64,000 nt of DNA from Kibdelosporangium aridum (GCF_900176515.1 NZ_FWXV01000019.1:35976-99975), one strand, 5' to 3'; positions 33,973 to 42,706 are shown, numbered from the stretch's first letter. Program-made: numbers and translations. Notes: generated by a model not told the origin, from the sequence alone.

Positions 33973-35153
33973 TGTGCCGCTCAAAAACTCATCGCTGCAG
34001 TTCAGGCGGCATGGTGGTACTCGTTGATGATGCCGCCGAGTAGGCGCTTGCGGACGATCTGATGGCTGCTGTGGTTCGGGATCCGTGGTGGCGGGGATGT
34101 GGCCTCGGGCGGTTGTTGGTTGCGGGCTTGATGTGGGCGATGGTGGTTGTAGTGGTGTGCGTATTCGGTGAGAACACGGTGGGCGTGGGTTGTGTTGACG
34201 ACCAGGATGTGGTCGAGGATTTCGCGGCGTAGGGTGCCGATGACTCGTTCGCAGTGGGCGTTTGTCTTGGGTGCTTGTGGCGGTGTCTTCAGGATCTCGA
34301 TGTCGTCTGCCTCGAAGACGACATCGAACTTGCGTGTGTACTTGGTGTCGCGGTCGCGGATGAGGAACCGCAGGGATTCCGTGCGGGTACCGAGGTTGTA
34401 GGCCAGGTTGCGGGCTTGTTGGGCGACCCACTCGCCGGTGGGGTGCGTGGTGACACCGGCGACGTGGAGGCGGCGGTTGCCGTGTTCGAGGAACACCAGA
34501 GCGTAGAGACGCTGCATGCCAATGGTATCGATGTGCGCGAAGTCGCAAGCGATGATGCTGTTGGCTTGAGCGGCAAGGAATTCTCGCCATGTCGGACCGT
34601 TGCGGCGCGGTGCGGGGTCGACGTCGGCCGCGTGCAGAATGTTCCAGACGGTGGATGCGGCGACGGTGTGGCCGAGCCTGGCGAGTTCGCCGTGGATCCT
34701 GCGGTGTCCCCATCGGCTGTTCTCGGCGGCAAGCCGCAGGACGAGCTGGCGGATTGCGGGAGGTGTCGCCGGTCGGCCCGGTTTCGTACGTCGGGCCGTG
34801 TAGTCCCATTTCCGGGCGATGAGTCGGCGGTGCCAGGACAACAAGGTCGCTGGTGTGACGGGAAAGACCGATGCCCATCGGCGGCGGGGGATGAGCCTGG
34901 ACAAGGCGCTGAACCAGAGCCGGTCCGCGGGCTGATAGCGCAGGCGCTTGCCGAGTTGGCGGCGGAGGATCGAGTTCTCGTGTCTCAGGACCAGGAGCTC
35001 GGCGTCCCTGGTGGTCTCACGGCACAGCAGCGCTCCGGGAATCGAGAGCAGGTGCCGAGTCACGTGGTACAGCAGCGAGACGATCATGCAAGGATTGTCT
35101 CGACCTGACTAGCAGGCCCGTTGACCAGCAGCGATGAGTATTTGAGCGTCACA
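33973..35153 (-). mobile_element. Insertion sequence with 25-bp imperfect terminal inverted repeats (IS family A)
   Basis: The element is 1181 bp. The left end reads tgtgccgctcaaaaactcat then cgctgc. The right end, complemented, reads tgtgacgctcaaatactcat then cgctgc. It contains one transposase gene covering nearly the whole element. No unambiguous target duplication is visible at the two flanks. Related ends occur at 30548, 33249/33491, 36659 and, more distantly, 45476. Confidence 0.88.
34002..35087 (-). CDS. DDE transposase (integrase-core, IS3/IS481-like single-ORF type)
   Basis: This 361-residue protein has an N-terminal helical and HTH region (AELLVLRHENSILRRQL, RPATPPAIRQLVLRLA, RWGHRRIHGELARLGHTVAA) and an rve-type catalytic core. 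Its acidic residues are Asp in IIACDFAHID, Asp in LIRDRDTKY and Glu in TNAHCERVIGTLRRE. The C-terminal domain ends in LLGGIINEYHHAA. The start ATG lies 66 bases inside the right terminal repeat. The frame is intact, so this copy could be active and could also drive the MITE at 33249. Confidence 0.9.
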   Translation of the reverse strand: MIVSLLYHVTRHLLSIPGALLCRETTRDAELLVLRHENSILRRQLGKRLRYQPADRLWFSALSRLIPRRRWASVFPVTPATLLSWHRRLIARKWDYTARRTKPGRPATPPAIRQLVLRLAAENSRWGHRRIHGELARLGHTVAASTVWNILHAADVDPAPRRNGPTWREFLAAQANSIIACDFAHIDTIGMQRLYALVFLEHGNRRLHVAGVTTHPTGEWVAQQARNLAYNLGTRTESLRFLIRDRDTKYTRKFDVVFEADDIEILKTPPQAPKTNAHCERVIGTLRREILDHILVVNTTHAHRVLTEYAHHYNHHRPHQARNQQPPEATSPPPRIPNHSSHQIVRKRLLGGIINEYHHAA

Positions 35154-35164
35154 CGCGAAAATAC

Positions 35165-35763
35165 GGGCGCTGCAGCACGAGGTCGTCGTGCCGCAGCGCG
35201 TGAATCCGCGACCGCGCATGTCCTGGGCTGATCGGGCGGTGCTCGCCGCGTTGGCGTTCGTCATCGACATCAAGACACGCCGGGTTCACCTGCTCGGCGT
35301 CACCGCGCGCCCGACCGCGCAATGGCGCAATGGACCGTGCAGATCGCTCGCAATCTTGTCGCCGACCTGGAGGAGACCGGGCACCGATTCAGCCATCTGA
35401 CTCTCGACTGTGATGCGAAGTTCGGTGCCACCTTCGACGCGGTCTTCGCCTTCACCGGGATCGATGTCGTGTTCACCGCGTCCCAGGCGCCGCGGATGAA
35501 CGCGTATGCCGAACGCTGGATCGCTTCCGTCCGCCGTGAGTGCACCGGCCCGGATCCTCATCGTCGGAAAGCGCCATCTACGCCGCGTGATGGACGGCTA
35601 CATCGTCCATCACAACGCTGGATGCAGTCACCAAGGCGACGGACTGGAGCTGCATGCCCCCGACGACGAACAGAACGTGATCCCGTTCCCCACGCCAGCA
35701 GACCGGATCCGACGACGGCGCGTTCTCGGTGGACTGCTCAACAAATACCAGCAAGCTGCGTGA
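35165..35763 (+). pseudogene. Internally deleted and frameshifted transposase
   Basis: On the plus strand the sequence begins LQHEVVV, continues NPRPRMSWADRAVLAALA and then jumps to VIDIKTRRVHLLGVTARPTA, losing roughly 150 residues. Another frame then carries ARNLVADLEETGHRFSHLTL through ASQAPRMNAYAERWIASVRR. A third frame finishes with RILIVGKRHLRRVMDGYIVH and VLGGLLNKYQQAA-stop. At least two frameshifts and a deletion make it inactive. It belongs to the same broad DDE group as its neighbours but is a third, diverged lineage. Confidence 0.8.
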
Positions 35764-35809
35764 AACCCCAGGTCACAGCCAGTAGCAGGGGTTTTCGACC
35801 AACACAGCC

Positions 35810-35923
35810 CTGATCAACGAATACGAACCCCCTGCAGTCTAACGCGCAGGTCACGGCCACAGGGTCGACTTCTGACACCCCATACGCCTCTGACCAGCAC
35901 AGATGAGGTTCCCAGCACGCGCA
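35810..35923 (+). repeat. Solo IS end of the second IS family (family B)
   Basis: The plus strand has a short tail LINEYEPPAV-stop (35810-35842), like transposase C-termini, followed at 35890-35923 by ctgaccagcacagatgaggt then tcccagcacgcgca. This resembles the right end of the IS at 36816-38042 (ctgaccaggacggatgaggt then tttcggcaagcgca). It is a remnant of a lost copy. Confidence 0.6.
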
Positions 35924-35989
35924 TCCTGGAAGAACCGACACGACCACGTCCACATCCCTGCTGACCGTCCAGCGGGTTATCGTGTGAAC

Positions 35990-36334
35990 ATGGCCTCACC
36001 TGCCACGCCGTCACCGGACCCGCACCCGGCTCCTGCCCTCCTATCAGCCAACACCCCCCAAGCGATCCGCGACGCCCTTGTCGGCTCCGAGCGCAGCGAG
36101 TTCGAACAACGCTACGCCGAGGAAATGGCCGCCGCCGCCCACACCCTCAACCTGACCGGCGTACTCACCGTGCTGGACACCTATCGCAAGATCGCCGACA
36201 TCACTCAACGACAAGGACCACACGCACACCAACGCATGCTCGACCAAGTCGCCCGCCTACAAAACGGACAAGACGTACCCACCGTGTCCGGCCAAGAACA
36301 CAAAGCACAGATCAACACGAGGCTGGGCCACTGA
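35990..36334 (+). CDS. DUF6247-type protein, probable antitoxin
   Basis: This 114-residue protein starts at ATG 35990. After a Pro-rich leader, a helical domain reads TPQAIRDALVGSERSEFEQR, YAEEMAAAAHTLNLTGVLTV and LDTYRKIADI, ending in HQRMLDQVARLQ. That is the pattern of the DUF6247 family that commonly precedes RelE-like genes in actinobacteria. It is four bases upstream of the toxin-like gene and probably forms a type II toxin-antitoxin operon with it. The pair sits between two IS tails, so it may be a mobile stabilisation module. The antitoxin role is inferred from arrangement, and the family assignment is by recollection. Confidence 0.72.
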   Translation: MASPATPSPDPHPAPALLSANTPQAIRDALVGSERSEFEQRYAEEMAAAAHTLNLTGVLTVLDTYRKIADITQRQGPHAHQRMLDQVARLQNGQDVPTVSGQEHKAQINTRLGH

Positions 36335-36338
36335 CCAG

Positions 36339-36593
36339 GTGTACTCCTACGAAATCCTGCCCGAGGCACGAGACCAGGTCGACGGGCTCCCGATCGCAGC
36401 GCTGCCCTTCTACGCCGAACTCATCGCATTCCTCGAATTGACCCCGTGGGACGCTCCCCCATACCGCGACGACAACCCCGACGGAAACCTGCGCAAGATA
36501 GTGTTCGGCCCCACCGCCGAAGGCATCGCCGTATACCTCGTCCTGGAAGACCAACGCCGCGTCGTCGTAGTCAGCGTCACCTGGATCGGCTAA
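36339..36593 (+). CDS. RelE/ParE-superfamily-like toxin
   Basis: This 84-residue protein starts with GTG four bases after the upstream stop. The start (YSYEILPEARDQVDGLP) is a RelE-type strand-helix. The middle FLELTPWDAPPYRDDNPDGN and RKIVFGP and the end AVYLVLEDQRRVVVVSVTWI give the small alpha/beta RelE-like fold. Toxins of this fold cleave ribosome-bound mRNA or poison gyrase, and which applies here is unknown. Arg, Tyr and acidic residues typical of RelE active sites are scattered, so catalytic ability cannot be judged by eye. Confidence 0.75.
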   Translation: MYSYEILPEARDQVDGLPIAALPFYAELIAFLELTPWDAPPYRDDNPDGNLRKIVFGPTAEGIAVYLVLEDQRRVVVVSVTWIG

Positions 36594-36611
36594 CCCAATC
36601 GGCCGCAACGA

Positions 36612-36659
36612 CAGCCGATATGTGGTGTGACGTGCAGCGATGACTTTTCGAGCGGCACA
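36612..36659 (+). repeat. Solo IS family A end
   Basis: The plus strand reads a short transposase-like tail (SRYVV-stop) followed by cgtgcagcgatgacttttcg and agcggcaca, the family A terminal repeat. No transposase body precedes it; the toxin gene ends 18 bases upstream. It is a remnant end. Confidence 0.68.
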
Positions 36660-36815
36660 ACCTAGCCAGGGCCGTGTGCTCGACAACGGCCACGCAGTAA
36701 CTGGTGAACCGGCTTATCCACGAGAACGTCGAATCAACAGCCTTCCCCTACCTGTGGACGCCAAAACTGTGCACTGACACGCTGAGCTGCGGTAATCGTG
36801 CACCATGAGCCGTTG

Positions 36816-38042
36816 TGCTTGCCGAAAATGTCATCCGCGCAGGTCAAGCGGCGTGGTGGTACTCGTTGAGAATGCCGCCCAAACGTGGGCGCCGGCGGAC
36901 GTCGAGCCTGGTGATCTGGGCTGGATCGGTGATCGACTCTGGCAGTGGTTGAAGTGGTCGGGCGTTGGCGATGCCTTGGTGGGGTCGGTGCGAGTTGTAG
37001 AAGCGTTCGTATTCGCGGAGCGCGTGGAGTAGGTGTCGCTGGTTCCAGGTCAGTGTGCGGTCGAGGAGTTCGTGTTGGCAGGTCTGGATCCAGCGTTCGA
37101 CGATCGAGTTCATCCTGGGCATCTGAACACCGCTCAGCACGACTTTGATGCCGGCGTCGGCGAGGATGGTGTCGAACAGGTGAGGGAATTTGCCGTCTCT
37201 ATCGTGGATCAGGAACCGTGTTCGGGAGTTGGCGTCCTCTAGATCCATAGCGAGGTTGCGAGCGGCCTGGGTCACCCATGCTGCGGTCGGATGTGGTGTG
37301 GCGCCGAGGATGCGGATGCGGCGCTGCGCGTGCTCGATCACGACCAGCACGTACATGCGGACACCGGTGAGAGTGACGGTTTCGAAGAAGTCACAGCCCA
37401 GCAGGAACTCCGCCTGGGAGCGAAGGAACTGGGCCCAGGTGCTCGACGCGCGGTCGGGAGCAGGATCGATCCCGGCGTCGGTCAGGATCTGCCACACGGT
37501 AGATGCGGCGACTTTGACGCCCAAGACAAGAAGTTCGCCGTGGACGCGCCGGTAGCCCCAGCTCGGATTCTCCTTCGCCAGGCGCTGGACCAGGACTCGC
37601 ACGGATCGAATCGTGCGAGGCCGACCTGGACGGTTCGGTCGGGACATCCTGGCATGGTGTCGGCGCATAAGGTCACGGTGCCAACGCAGAATCGTATCCG
37701 GGCGCACCAGCAGACGGAGTCGATGCAAGGCCTGGCGCGGCAGTCGATGCAAGAGCGCGGCGAGTAACGCCCTGTCAGTCGGACTGAATCGCACCCTGGT
37801 ATCGCTGAGTTGCCGTTGCAGCACTGTGATCTGGTGTCGCAGCACCAGGATCTCGGTGTCCTTGTCCCGGTCGGTCATCGGGAGCAAACGAAGTAGGGCG
37901 AAGGTGTTGATCAGGCCGAGGTAGGCCAGTCGCAGTAGCACGGCCAGCCATCCTGCCGTGCTGATCCCTGAGCGTATGCGGCGACAGGGTTGATGTTGGT
38001 GACACGGCCTGACCAGGACGGATGAGGTTTTCGGCAAGCGCA
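36816..38042 (-). mobile_element. Insertion sequence with ~30-bp terminal inverted repeats (IS family B)
   Basis: The element is 1227 bp. The left end is tgtgcttgccgaaaatgtca then tccgcgcaggtca. The right end, complemented, is tgcgcttgccgaaaacctca then tccgtcctggtcag. It has inserted in the extreme 3' end of an IS110-family transposase gene, changing that protein's last residues. A related solo end is at 35890-35923. Confidence 0.85.
36844..37941 (-). CDS. DDE transposase of IS family B
   Basis: This transposase has 365 residues from the GTG at 37941 (VLLRLAYLGLINTFALLRLL). Reading continues upstream to an ATG at 38037, but that extension lies in the terminal repeat. The domain order is the same as in the family A transposase: ILVLRHQITVLQRQLSD, RPNRPGRPRTIRSVRVLVQR, WGYRRVHGELLVLGVKVAAS. 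The catalytic core has Asp in LLGCDFFETV, Asp in LIHDRDGKF and Glu in MNSIVERWIQTCQHELLDR, and the protein ends LGGILNEYHHAA. The frame is intact. Confidence 0.88.
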   Translation of the reverse strand: MLLRLAYLGLINTFALLRLLPMTDRDKDTEILVLRHQITVLQRQLSDTRVRFSPTDRALLAALLHRLPRQALHRLRLLVRPDTILRWHRDLMRRHHARMSRPNRPGRPRTIRSVRVLVQRLAKENPSWGYRRVHGELLVLGVKVAASTVWQILTDAGIDPAPDRASSTWAQFLRSQAEFLLGCDFFETVTLTGVRMYVLVVIEHAQRRIRILGATPHPTAAWVTQAARNLAMDLEDANSRTRFLIHDRDGKFPHLFDTILADAGIKVVLSGVQMPRMNSIVERWIQTCQHELLDRTLTWNQRHLLHALREYERFYNSHRPHQGIANARPLQPLPESITDPAQITRLDVRRRPRLGGILNEYHHAA

Positions 38043-39164
38043 GGGTTCGGGAAGTGACTTGTCCGAAGTGCTGACCATGGGGATCGGGTCAGCCGCGCTG
38101 GAGTCAGGAGCCGCCCCCATGTGTCCTCCCGGGCCTGCCGCCCCGCGGTGGGCGTCGCGGACCATGACGCGGTAGACGATGTCGGACAGGCGGCGTTTGA
38201 GGCACCGCATGGCCTCCATGTTGGTCTTGCCGTCGGCGAGCTTGCGCCGATAGTAGGCGCGGCCCTCGGTGTCGTGGCGCAGTTGCACGATGGCCATGAT
38301 GTGCAGGACCCGGTTGATCCTGCGGTTGCCCGCCCGCGACAGCCGGTGGCGTCGTTGATCGCCGGAGGAGGCTTCCAGCGGTGCGGTGCCGTTCCAGGAG
38401 GCGAAGCGGCCCTTGTCGGCGAACCGGCTGATATCACCGATGTCGCCCAGCAGACGGGCGGCGCCGGATGGGCCGATCCCGGTCAGCTCCAGCAGGGTGC
38501 TGCCGGTGGCGGCGACCAACTCACGCAGCTCGGTGTCTGCGGTCTTGATCCGTTTGTCGATCCGGTCTAACTCGGTGATCAGGTCCGCGGCCAGGCGTCG
38601 ACGGGTGCGGCTCACGACGTCTCGAGGTCGCACCGAGGCCAGCAGGATGCGGGCCTGAGCGGCGGACAGGAACTTTTTGGCCCCACCCGGCAACAACTCC
38701 AGCAGCAGACGGTGCAGACGGTTGACCGTCTGGGTACGGGCATGCCCGAGTTCGTCACGGTGATCGACCAACAAACGCAAAGCCGCCGTGGTGCCATCGA
38801 TCTCCACCTGGCGCAATCCCTTGGTGCGTAAGGCAATTACGGCCACCGAGTGCGCGTCGACCGGGTCGGTCTTGCGGCCCTGACCGGTGGCGAACACCCG
38901 CACCCGCGCCGACAGTTTTGCTGGTACATCGACAACGGTCTGCCCATCAGCGACCAGGCGCTGCGCGAGATGGCGGCCGATGCCTTGGGTGCCTTCGACC
39001 GCCCAGACCCGCTGCGGATGCGCATGGCCGACCGCCAGCATCCGCTGGTAGCCGTCCTGGTCAGTGCCGAACCGTCCGGTACGCAGGACGTGTTCCCGAT
39101 GGTCGATGATCTCGATGGTGGCCGACCGTTTGTGGGGGTCCATGCCGATGATCACTGATCCCAC
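37911..39164 (-). CDS. IS110-family transposase (DEDD), 3' end altered by an IS insertion
   Basis: This 417-residue protein as read has the N-terminal RuvC-like DEDD domain (SVIIGMDPHKRSATIEIIDH, GRKTDPVDAHSVAVIAL). The C-terminal transposase_20 domain has LLELTGIGPSGAARLLGDIG and the serine region GRFASWNGTAPLEASSGDQR. IS110 enzymes insert through bridge RNA-guided recombination. Native coding ends about at TSDKSLPEP (38043-38045). The last ~43 codons come from the IS family B element inserted at 38042 and are not native. The catalytic domains are untouched, so activity is possible. IS110 elements lack clear inverted repeats. The 5' flank (39165-39184) may hold the guide-RNA region only in part. 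Confidence 0.9.
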   Translation of the reverse strand: MGSVIIGMDPHKRSATIEIIDHREHVLRTGRFGTDQDGYQRMLAVGHAHPQRVWAVEGTQGIGRHLAQRLVADGQTVVDVPAKLSARVRVFATGQGRKTDPVDAHSVAVIALRTKGLRQVEIDGTTAALRLLVDHRDELGHARTQTVNRLHRLLLELLPGGAKKFLSAAQARILLASVRPRDVVSRTRRRLAADLITELDRIDKRIKTADTELRELVAATGSTLLELTGIGPSGAARLLGDIGDISRFADKGRFASWNGTAPLEASSGDQRRHRLSRAGNRRINRVLHIMAIVQLRHDTEGRAYYRRKLADGKTNMEAMRCLKRRLSDIVYRVMVRDAHRGAAGPGGHMGAAPDSSAADPIPMVSTSDKSLPEPCACRKPHPSWSGRVTNINPVAAYAQGSARQDGWPCYCDWPTSA

Positions 39165-39184
39165 GCTGATTCTCCTCGCCGGGG

Positions 39185-39544
39185 AAAGGGTTGGTATTAG
39201 GCGAGGTGGGCAGCGCTACTTCGAGCTGGGCAGACCCCTCTTGAGCCACACTCCGCCACGGTGCTCGACGGGGCACGCCATGAGTGAGCCACACCCAACA
39301 GCACGGTGGGCAGCCGATGAGGGAGCCACCCGTCGAGCACCTCGACCAAGCCTGGCCGGGCATCGGTCGTACCGCCATTCAACAAGTAGCCGATGAGCTG
39401 GCGGATTTGGGTGACTGTTCGGCGCTGAGGGCCCACAGTCAGGCGCGTGTGTCCGGAACGCTGTCGGGATGTCCCGAACGTCGGCTTGCGGAAAACCCGG
39501 CAAGGCCGGCAATGTTGGTGGCCCTGCGACCAGGAGGCTTGCCG
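39185..39544. other. No gene recognised
   Basis: About 360 bases without a convincing coding sequence lie between the IS110 transposase start and the methyltransferase. The first part may be the non-coding end of the IS110 element, where a bridge RNA would be encoded. AGGAGG at 39532-39537 is the methyltransferase ribosome-binding site. Confidence 0.6.
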
Positions 39545-40342
39545 ATGACCGGTACTGGCACGGAACGTTATGGCGAGCGCATGTTCTCCCACGGCCACGA
39601 CGCGGAACTGGACCGCCTCCACGGGCTTGCCGGTGCCCTGGACGACGGGTCGTTCCGGCGGCTGGCGCGGCTGCCGATACGGGAGGACTGGCGTTGTCTC
39701 GACATCGGTGCCGGGCTCGGCACCGTGACCCGGTGGCTGGCGCGACGCTGCCCGCGCGGCCGGGTGGTCGCGATGGACCGCGACATTCGCCTGCTGTCGG
39801 TGCTCGACGACCGAACCGGTTGGGAGGCAGTCGAAAGCGATGTCACTCGCGAGGACTTCCCGGCGGGTGGCTTCGACCTCATCCATGCCCGTTGGCTGTT
39901 CGCTCATCTGCCGAGCCGGGACGCCGTGCTCGAGCGGGTGGTCCGGTGGCTCGCGCCGGGGGGCTGGTTGGTGATCGAGGACCTCGCCCGCTTCCCGCTC
40001 GAGTCGTCGCCGCATCCCTTGTATCGCAAGGTGAGCCTCGCGATCTGCGATGCCGTCATCAACCGTATCGGCACCGACCCCGCTTGGGCGCGGACGTTTC
40101 CCGCACCGTTGCGCCCGTTGGGCCTGACCGACCTCGGAAGCGAGACCTCGCTGCCGGCGGTCGGGCCGACACCGATGGGCCGATTCTGGCGGCGCAGCGG
40201 CGAGCAGCTCGCGGCCGACCTCACCGGCCAGCTGGGTATCACCGAAGCCGAACTCGCCGAGTTCGGCGAGCTCGTCGAGAGCCCGGACTTCCACGACCTG
40301 TGCCTCGCCACCGTCGCGGCCTGGGGCCGCCGACCCGAGTAG
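39545..40342 (+). CDS. Class I SAM-dependent methyltransferase
   Basis: This 265-residue methyltransferase starts at ATG 39545, with AGGAGG seven bases upstream. Motif I is RCLDIGAGLGTVTRWLA, the acidic end of strand 2 is VVAMDRD, and the motif IV region is FDLIHARWLFAHLPSRD. Motif VI is GGWLVIEDLARFPL. The C-terminal half (TPMGRFWRRSGEQL) is typical of small-molecule or lipid methyltransferases of the UbiE/Tam type in actinomycetes. The acceptor is unknown. The gene appears to be monocistronic. Confidence 0.85.
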   Translation: MTGTGTERYGERMFSHGHDAELDRLHGLAGALDDGSFRRLARLPIREDWRCLDIGAGLGTVTRWLARRCPRGRVVAMDRDIRLLSVLDDRTGWEAVESDVTREDFPAGGFDLIHARWLFAHLPSRDAVLERVVRWLAPGGWLVIEDLARFPLESSPHPLYRKVSLAICDAVINRIGTDPAWARTFPAPLRPLGLTDLGSETSLPAVGPTPMGRFWRRSGEQLAADLTGQLGITEAELAEFGELVESPDFHDLCLATVAAWGRRPE

Positions 40343-40909
40343 CGAAGCACCGCCAAGCGGGGAGGCCACGCGTGCTCAGTAGGCTCCCCTTTATGTCATG
40401 AGGCAGCCGAGACATGAGGGCGCGGTAGAGGGCAAGATCTCTGAGTGATACTGCAGTCGAGTCTGCAGCTCTTGCCCTCGCAACCTATCTCACCGACAAC
40501 CCGCTGCATCCAATACCGCCATTGGCCTTCGTGTCTCTCTGGGGCTGGCATACCCGCCCGTATAAGGAAGTCTGGTGATTCCCTGCACGCAGCGATCACC
40601 ACGGCACCAAGCCACACCGCCGCCGAGCCAACCAATCGGTGTGCAGAAGCTGGTCAGCTGTGCCGTTAACACGAATGCTGTCGCTGCCGCGGTCGAGCCT
40701 CGGTATTGGTCAGATTGGTGGCAGCCGTTGTGGCGGGGCGAGAGTGTTTCGACGGCAGTAGCTCGGGCAGCCTTATGGTTGACGTGGGACAAGGGACGGA
40801 GCACGTCGCCAGCGGACTCGGGAGATTCCATAGAGCGCAGGGGACATATCTCGCGGCCGACTGCGCGGAGCGCCTGACGGCGGGGGAGTCCGCCGCACGG
40901 TCGCCGTCG
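40343..40909. other. No gene recognised
   Basis: About 570 bases hold only short reading frames with unconvincing composition on both strands. I see no repeat or tRNA. The 3' end of the small membrane protein gene borders it at 40910. Confidence 0.6.
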
Positions 40910-41158
40910 TCACATGTTGCGCTGGGTGCGTCGTCGGTAGTGGTCGTGCACTAGGAGCGCACCCAGGGTGAACGCGATAACCCCGAAGAGGATCCCGATA
41001 GCGATCGGCAGCGAGAACAGTGACGCGCCGGCGTTGGCCGCAACGGCCAGAATCAGCAGAACCCACACGGGCCCGCGTGGCAACCTGCGAGGTGCCGCGT
41101 TCGCGACAGTCGTGCCGGTGGTAGCGGTGGTGGGGGGTGTGCGGTTCTCGGTGGTCAT
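40910..41158 (-). CDS. Small two-helix membrane protein
   Basis: This 82-residue protein has a Thr-rich cytoplasmic N-terminus and two hydrophobic segments (VWVLLILAVAANAGASLF and IAIGILFGVIAFTLGALLV) separated by a short loop, ending in HDHYRRRTQRNM. AGGAAGGA precedes the ATG at 41158. It is divergent from the NarL-type kinase-regulator pair, so it may be their target or sensor partner, which is inference from placement only. Confidence 0.7.
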   Translation of the reverse strand: MTTENRTPPTTATTGTTVANAAPRRLPRGPVWVLLILAVAANAGASLFSLPIAIGILFGVIAFTLGALLVHDHYRRRTQRNM

Positions 41159-41422
41159 GACTGGTTCCTTCCTGGTCGTGCGGGCGGCCGGTGGCTGTCC
41201 GATGGGATCTATCGTGGCTGTCTGGCGGGTGTGGGCACATCGGTGAAAAGGTGACAACCGGTCGTGTCCTACTTTCGATGCAAACTGGGCCGTCGATAGC
41301 GGTCGGCGTACCGTCGTGACCGAAGATGGGCTGGTCACTGTCCACCGGGCGCGACGTCGGTTACCCGCGAGGCCGGGCTGGGAGCGTGGCAGATCCTGCT
41401 GGTCAGATCCGTGGAGGCCGAT

Positions 41423-42706
41423 ATGTTCCCCCTTACCTGGGTGTCGCACGGGTCCCGACCGTTGCATCCGGGGGCCGCGCTGGGTAGCGGTGTGGCCGCG
41501 ATCGGCATGCTGCTGTTTCTCCCGAGCGCGGCCGAGGCCAACCCGGACCTGGGCTTGGTGCCCGGCCTCGGGGGCGCGGCGTGGTGGATGGTCGCGGTGG
41601 TACTGCTGGTGCAGGCTGTCGCGGTCGCCTGGACTGGTCGGGCACCCGAGGTGGTGGTGCCTGGGTTGGCCGCGGTGGCGCTGGTGCTGATCCCGGTGGA
41701 GCCAGGGCCGGCATTCACGTTCACCGCCGTCGCCGTGTTGGTCTCGGTGTTCCTCGCCGTCGTCGCCCGTCCGGCGCGACGGTTATGGGGACCGCTGCTC
41801 GCCGCGGGGGTGCTGTTAGCCACGGGACAGTTCCTGACCGCAGACCCTCGCGGCGTTTCCGGGGTGGGCGCAGCCGGCACCGGTGCGGCGCTACAGGCGT
41901 TGCTGGTTATCGGGCTGCCGTTGCTGTTCGGCTCGGTGACCGCAGCACGTCGGGACGCGCACGAGGCACGTCGGCTGGAACTGGCGGCCCTGCGTCGGGA
42001 GCAGGACGCGCTCCTGCAGGCGGCGATCTCGCGACAGCGCACGGCGCTGTCGCGAGAACTGCACGACATCGCCGCTCACCATCTGTCCGGTATCGCGATG
42101 CTGGCCGGGGCGGTCGCCCGGCAGATCGACACCAACCCCGCGACAGCCAAACATTCGGTGGCCCAGATCCGCGAGCAGAGCCGTGCCGTGCTGGCCGACC
42201 TGCGACGGCTGGTTGGACTGCTACGCGAGGAGACCGACGCGGCCCGTCCGGTGGAGACCCTCGACGCGGTGGCCGGGCTCGTCGAGGCCCGGCGGGCGGC
42301 GGGCGCCGAGATCGAGTTGCGCATGCCGCTGCGCGGGGAGGCGCCGGGCCCACTGGCGCAGCTCGTCGCCTACCGGATGGTGCAGGAGTCACTGGCGAAC
42401 GCGGCGGTGCACGCACCTGGTGCGCCCTGCACGGTCGAGATCGGCGAGCCACGTGAGGGATGGCTCACGATCAGCGTGCGCAATGGCGTGCCCACCAGCC
42501 CCGATCCGGGTCCCGGCAGCGGGTTCGGCTTGGTGGGCATGGCCGAACGGGCTCAGCTAGTCGGAGCCGATCTCGACCATGGCCCCACTCTGGACGGTGG
42601 TTGGGAGGTGCGGCTAAGGCTTCCGCTCGGGGAGACGGTCAGTACGATGTGCGCGCCCGCGACCCTTCCGGAGGTCTCACATGATCCGCGTGCTCATCGC
42701 CGATGA
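41423..42706 (+). CDS. NarL-type membrane sensor histidine kinase
   Basis: This 427-residue kinase starts at ATG 41423 behind GGAGG. Five or six hydrophobic segments occupy residues 1-170. A HisKA_3 dimerisation domain has phospho-acceptor His214 in SRELHDIAAHHLSGIAMLAG, and a short HATPase follows (YRMVQESLANAAVHAPG, GSGFGLVGMAERAQLVGADL). This is the classical LuxR-coupled two-component sensor with a membrane-embedded input domain. The 3' end overlaps the response-regulator start by 26 bases, so translation is coupled. The signal is unknown. Confidence 0.93.
   Translation: MFPLTWVSHGSRPLHPGAALGSGVAAIGMLLFLPSAAEANPDLGLVPGLGGAAWWMVAVVLLVQAVAVAWTGRAPEVVVPGLAAVALVLIPVEPGPAFTFTAVAVLVSVFLAVVARPARRLWGPLLAAGVLLATGQFLTADPRGVSGVGAAGTGAALQALLVIGLPLLFGSVTAARRDAHEARRLELAALRREQDALLQAAISRQRTALSRELHDIAAHHLSGIAMLAGAVARQIDTNPATAKHSVAQIREQSRAVLADLRRLVGLLREETDAARPVETLDAVAGLVEARRAAGAEIELRMPLRGEAPGPLAQLVAYRMVQESLANAAVHAPGAPCTVEIGEPREGWLTISVRNGVPTSPDPGPGSGFGLVGMAERAQLVGADLDHGPTLDGGWEVRLRLPLGETVSTMCAPATLPEVSHDPRAHRR

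Noticed and set aside
33886..34878. Long minus-strand reading frame over the IS transposase
   Set aside because: It is a shifted reading of the intact transposase; only its last ~20 residues correspond to the aldo/keto reductase remnant.
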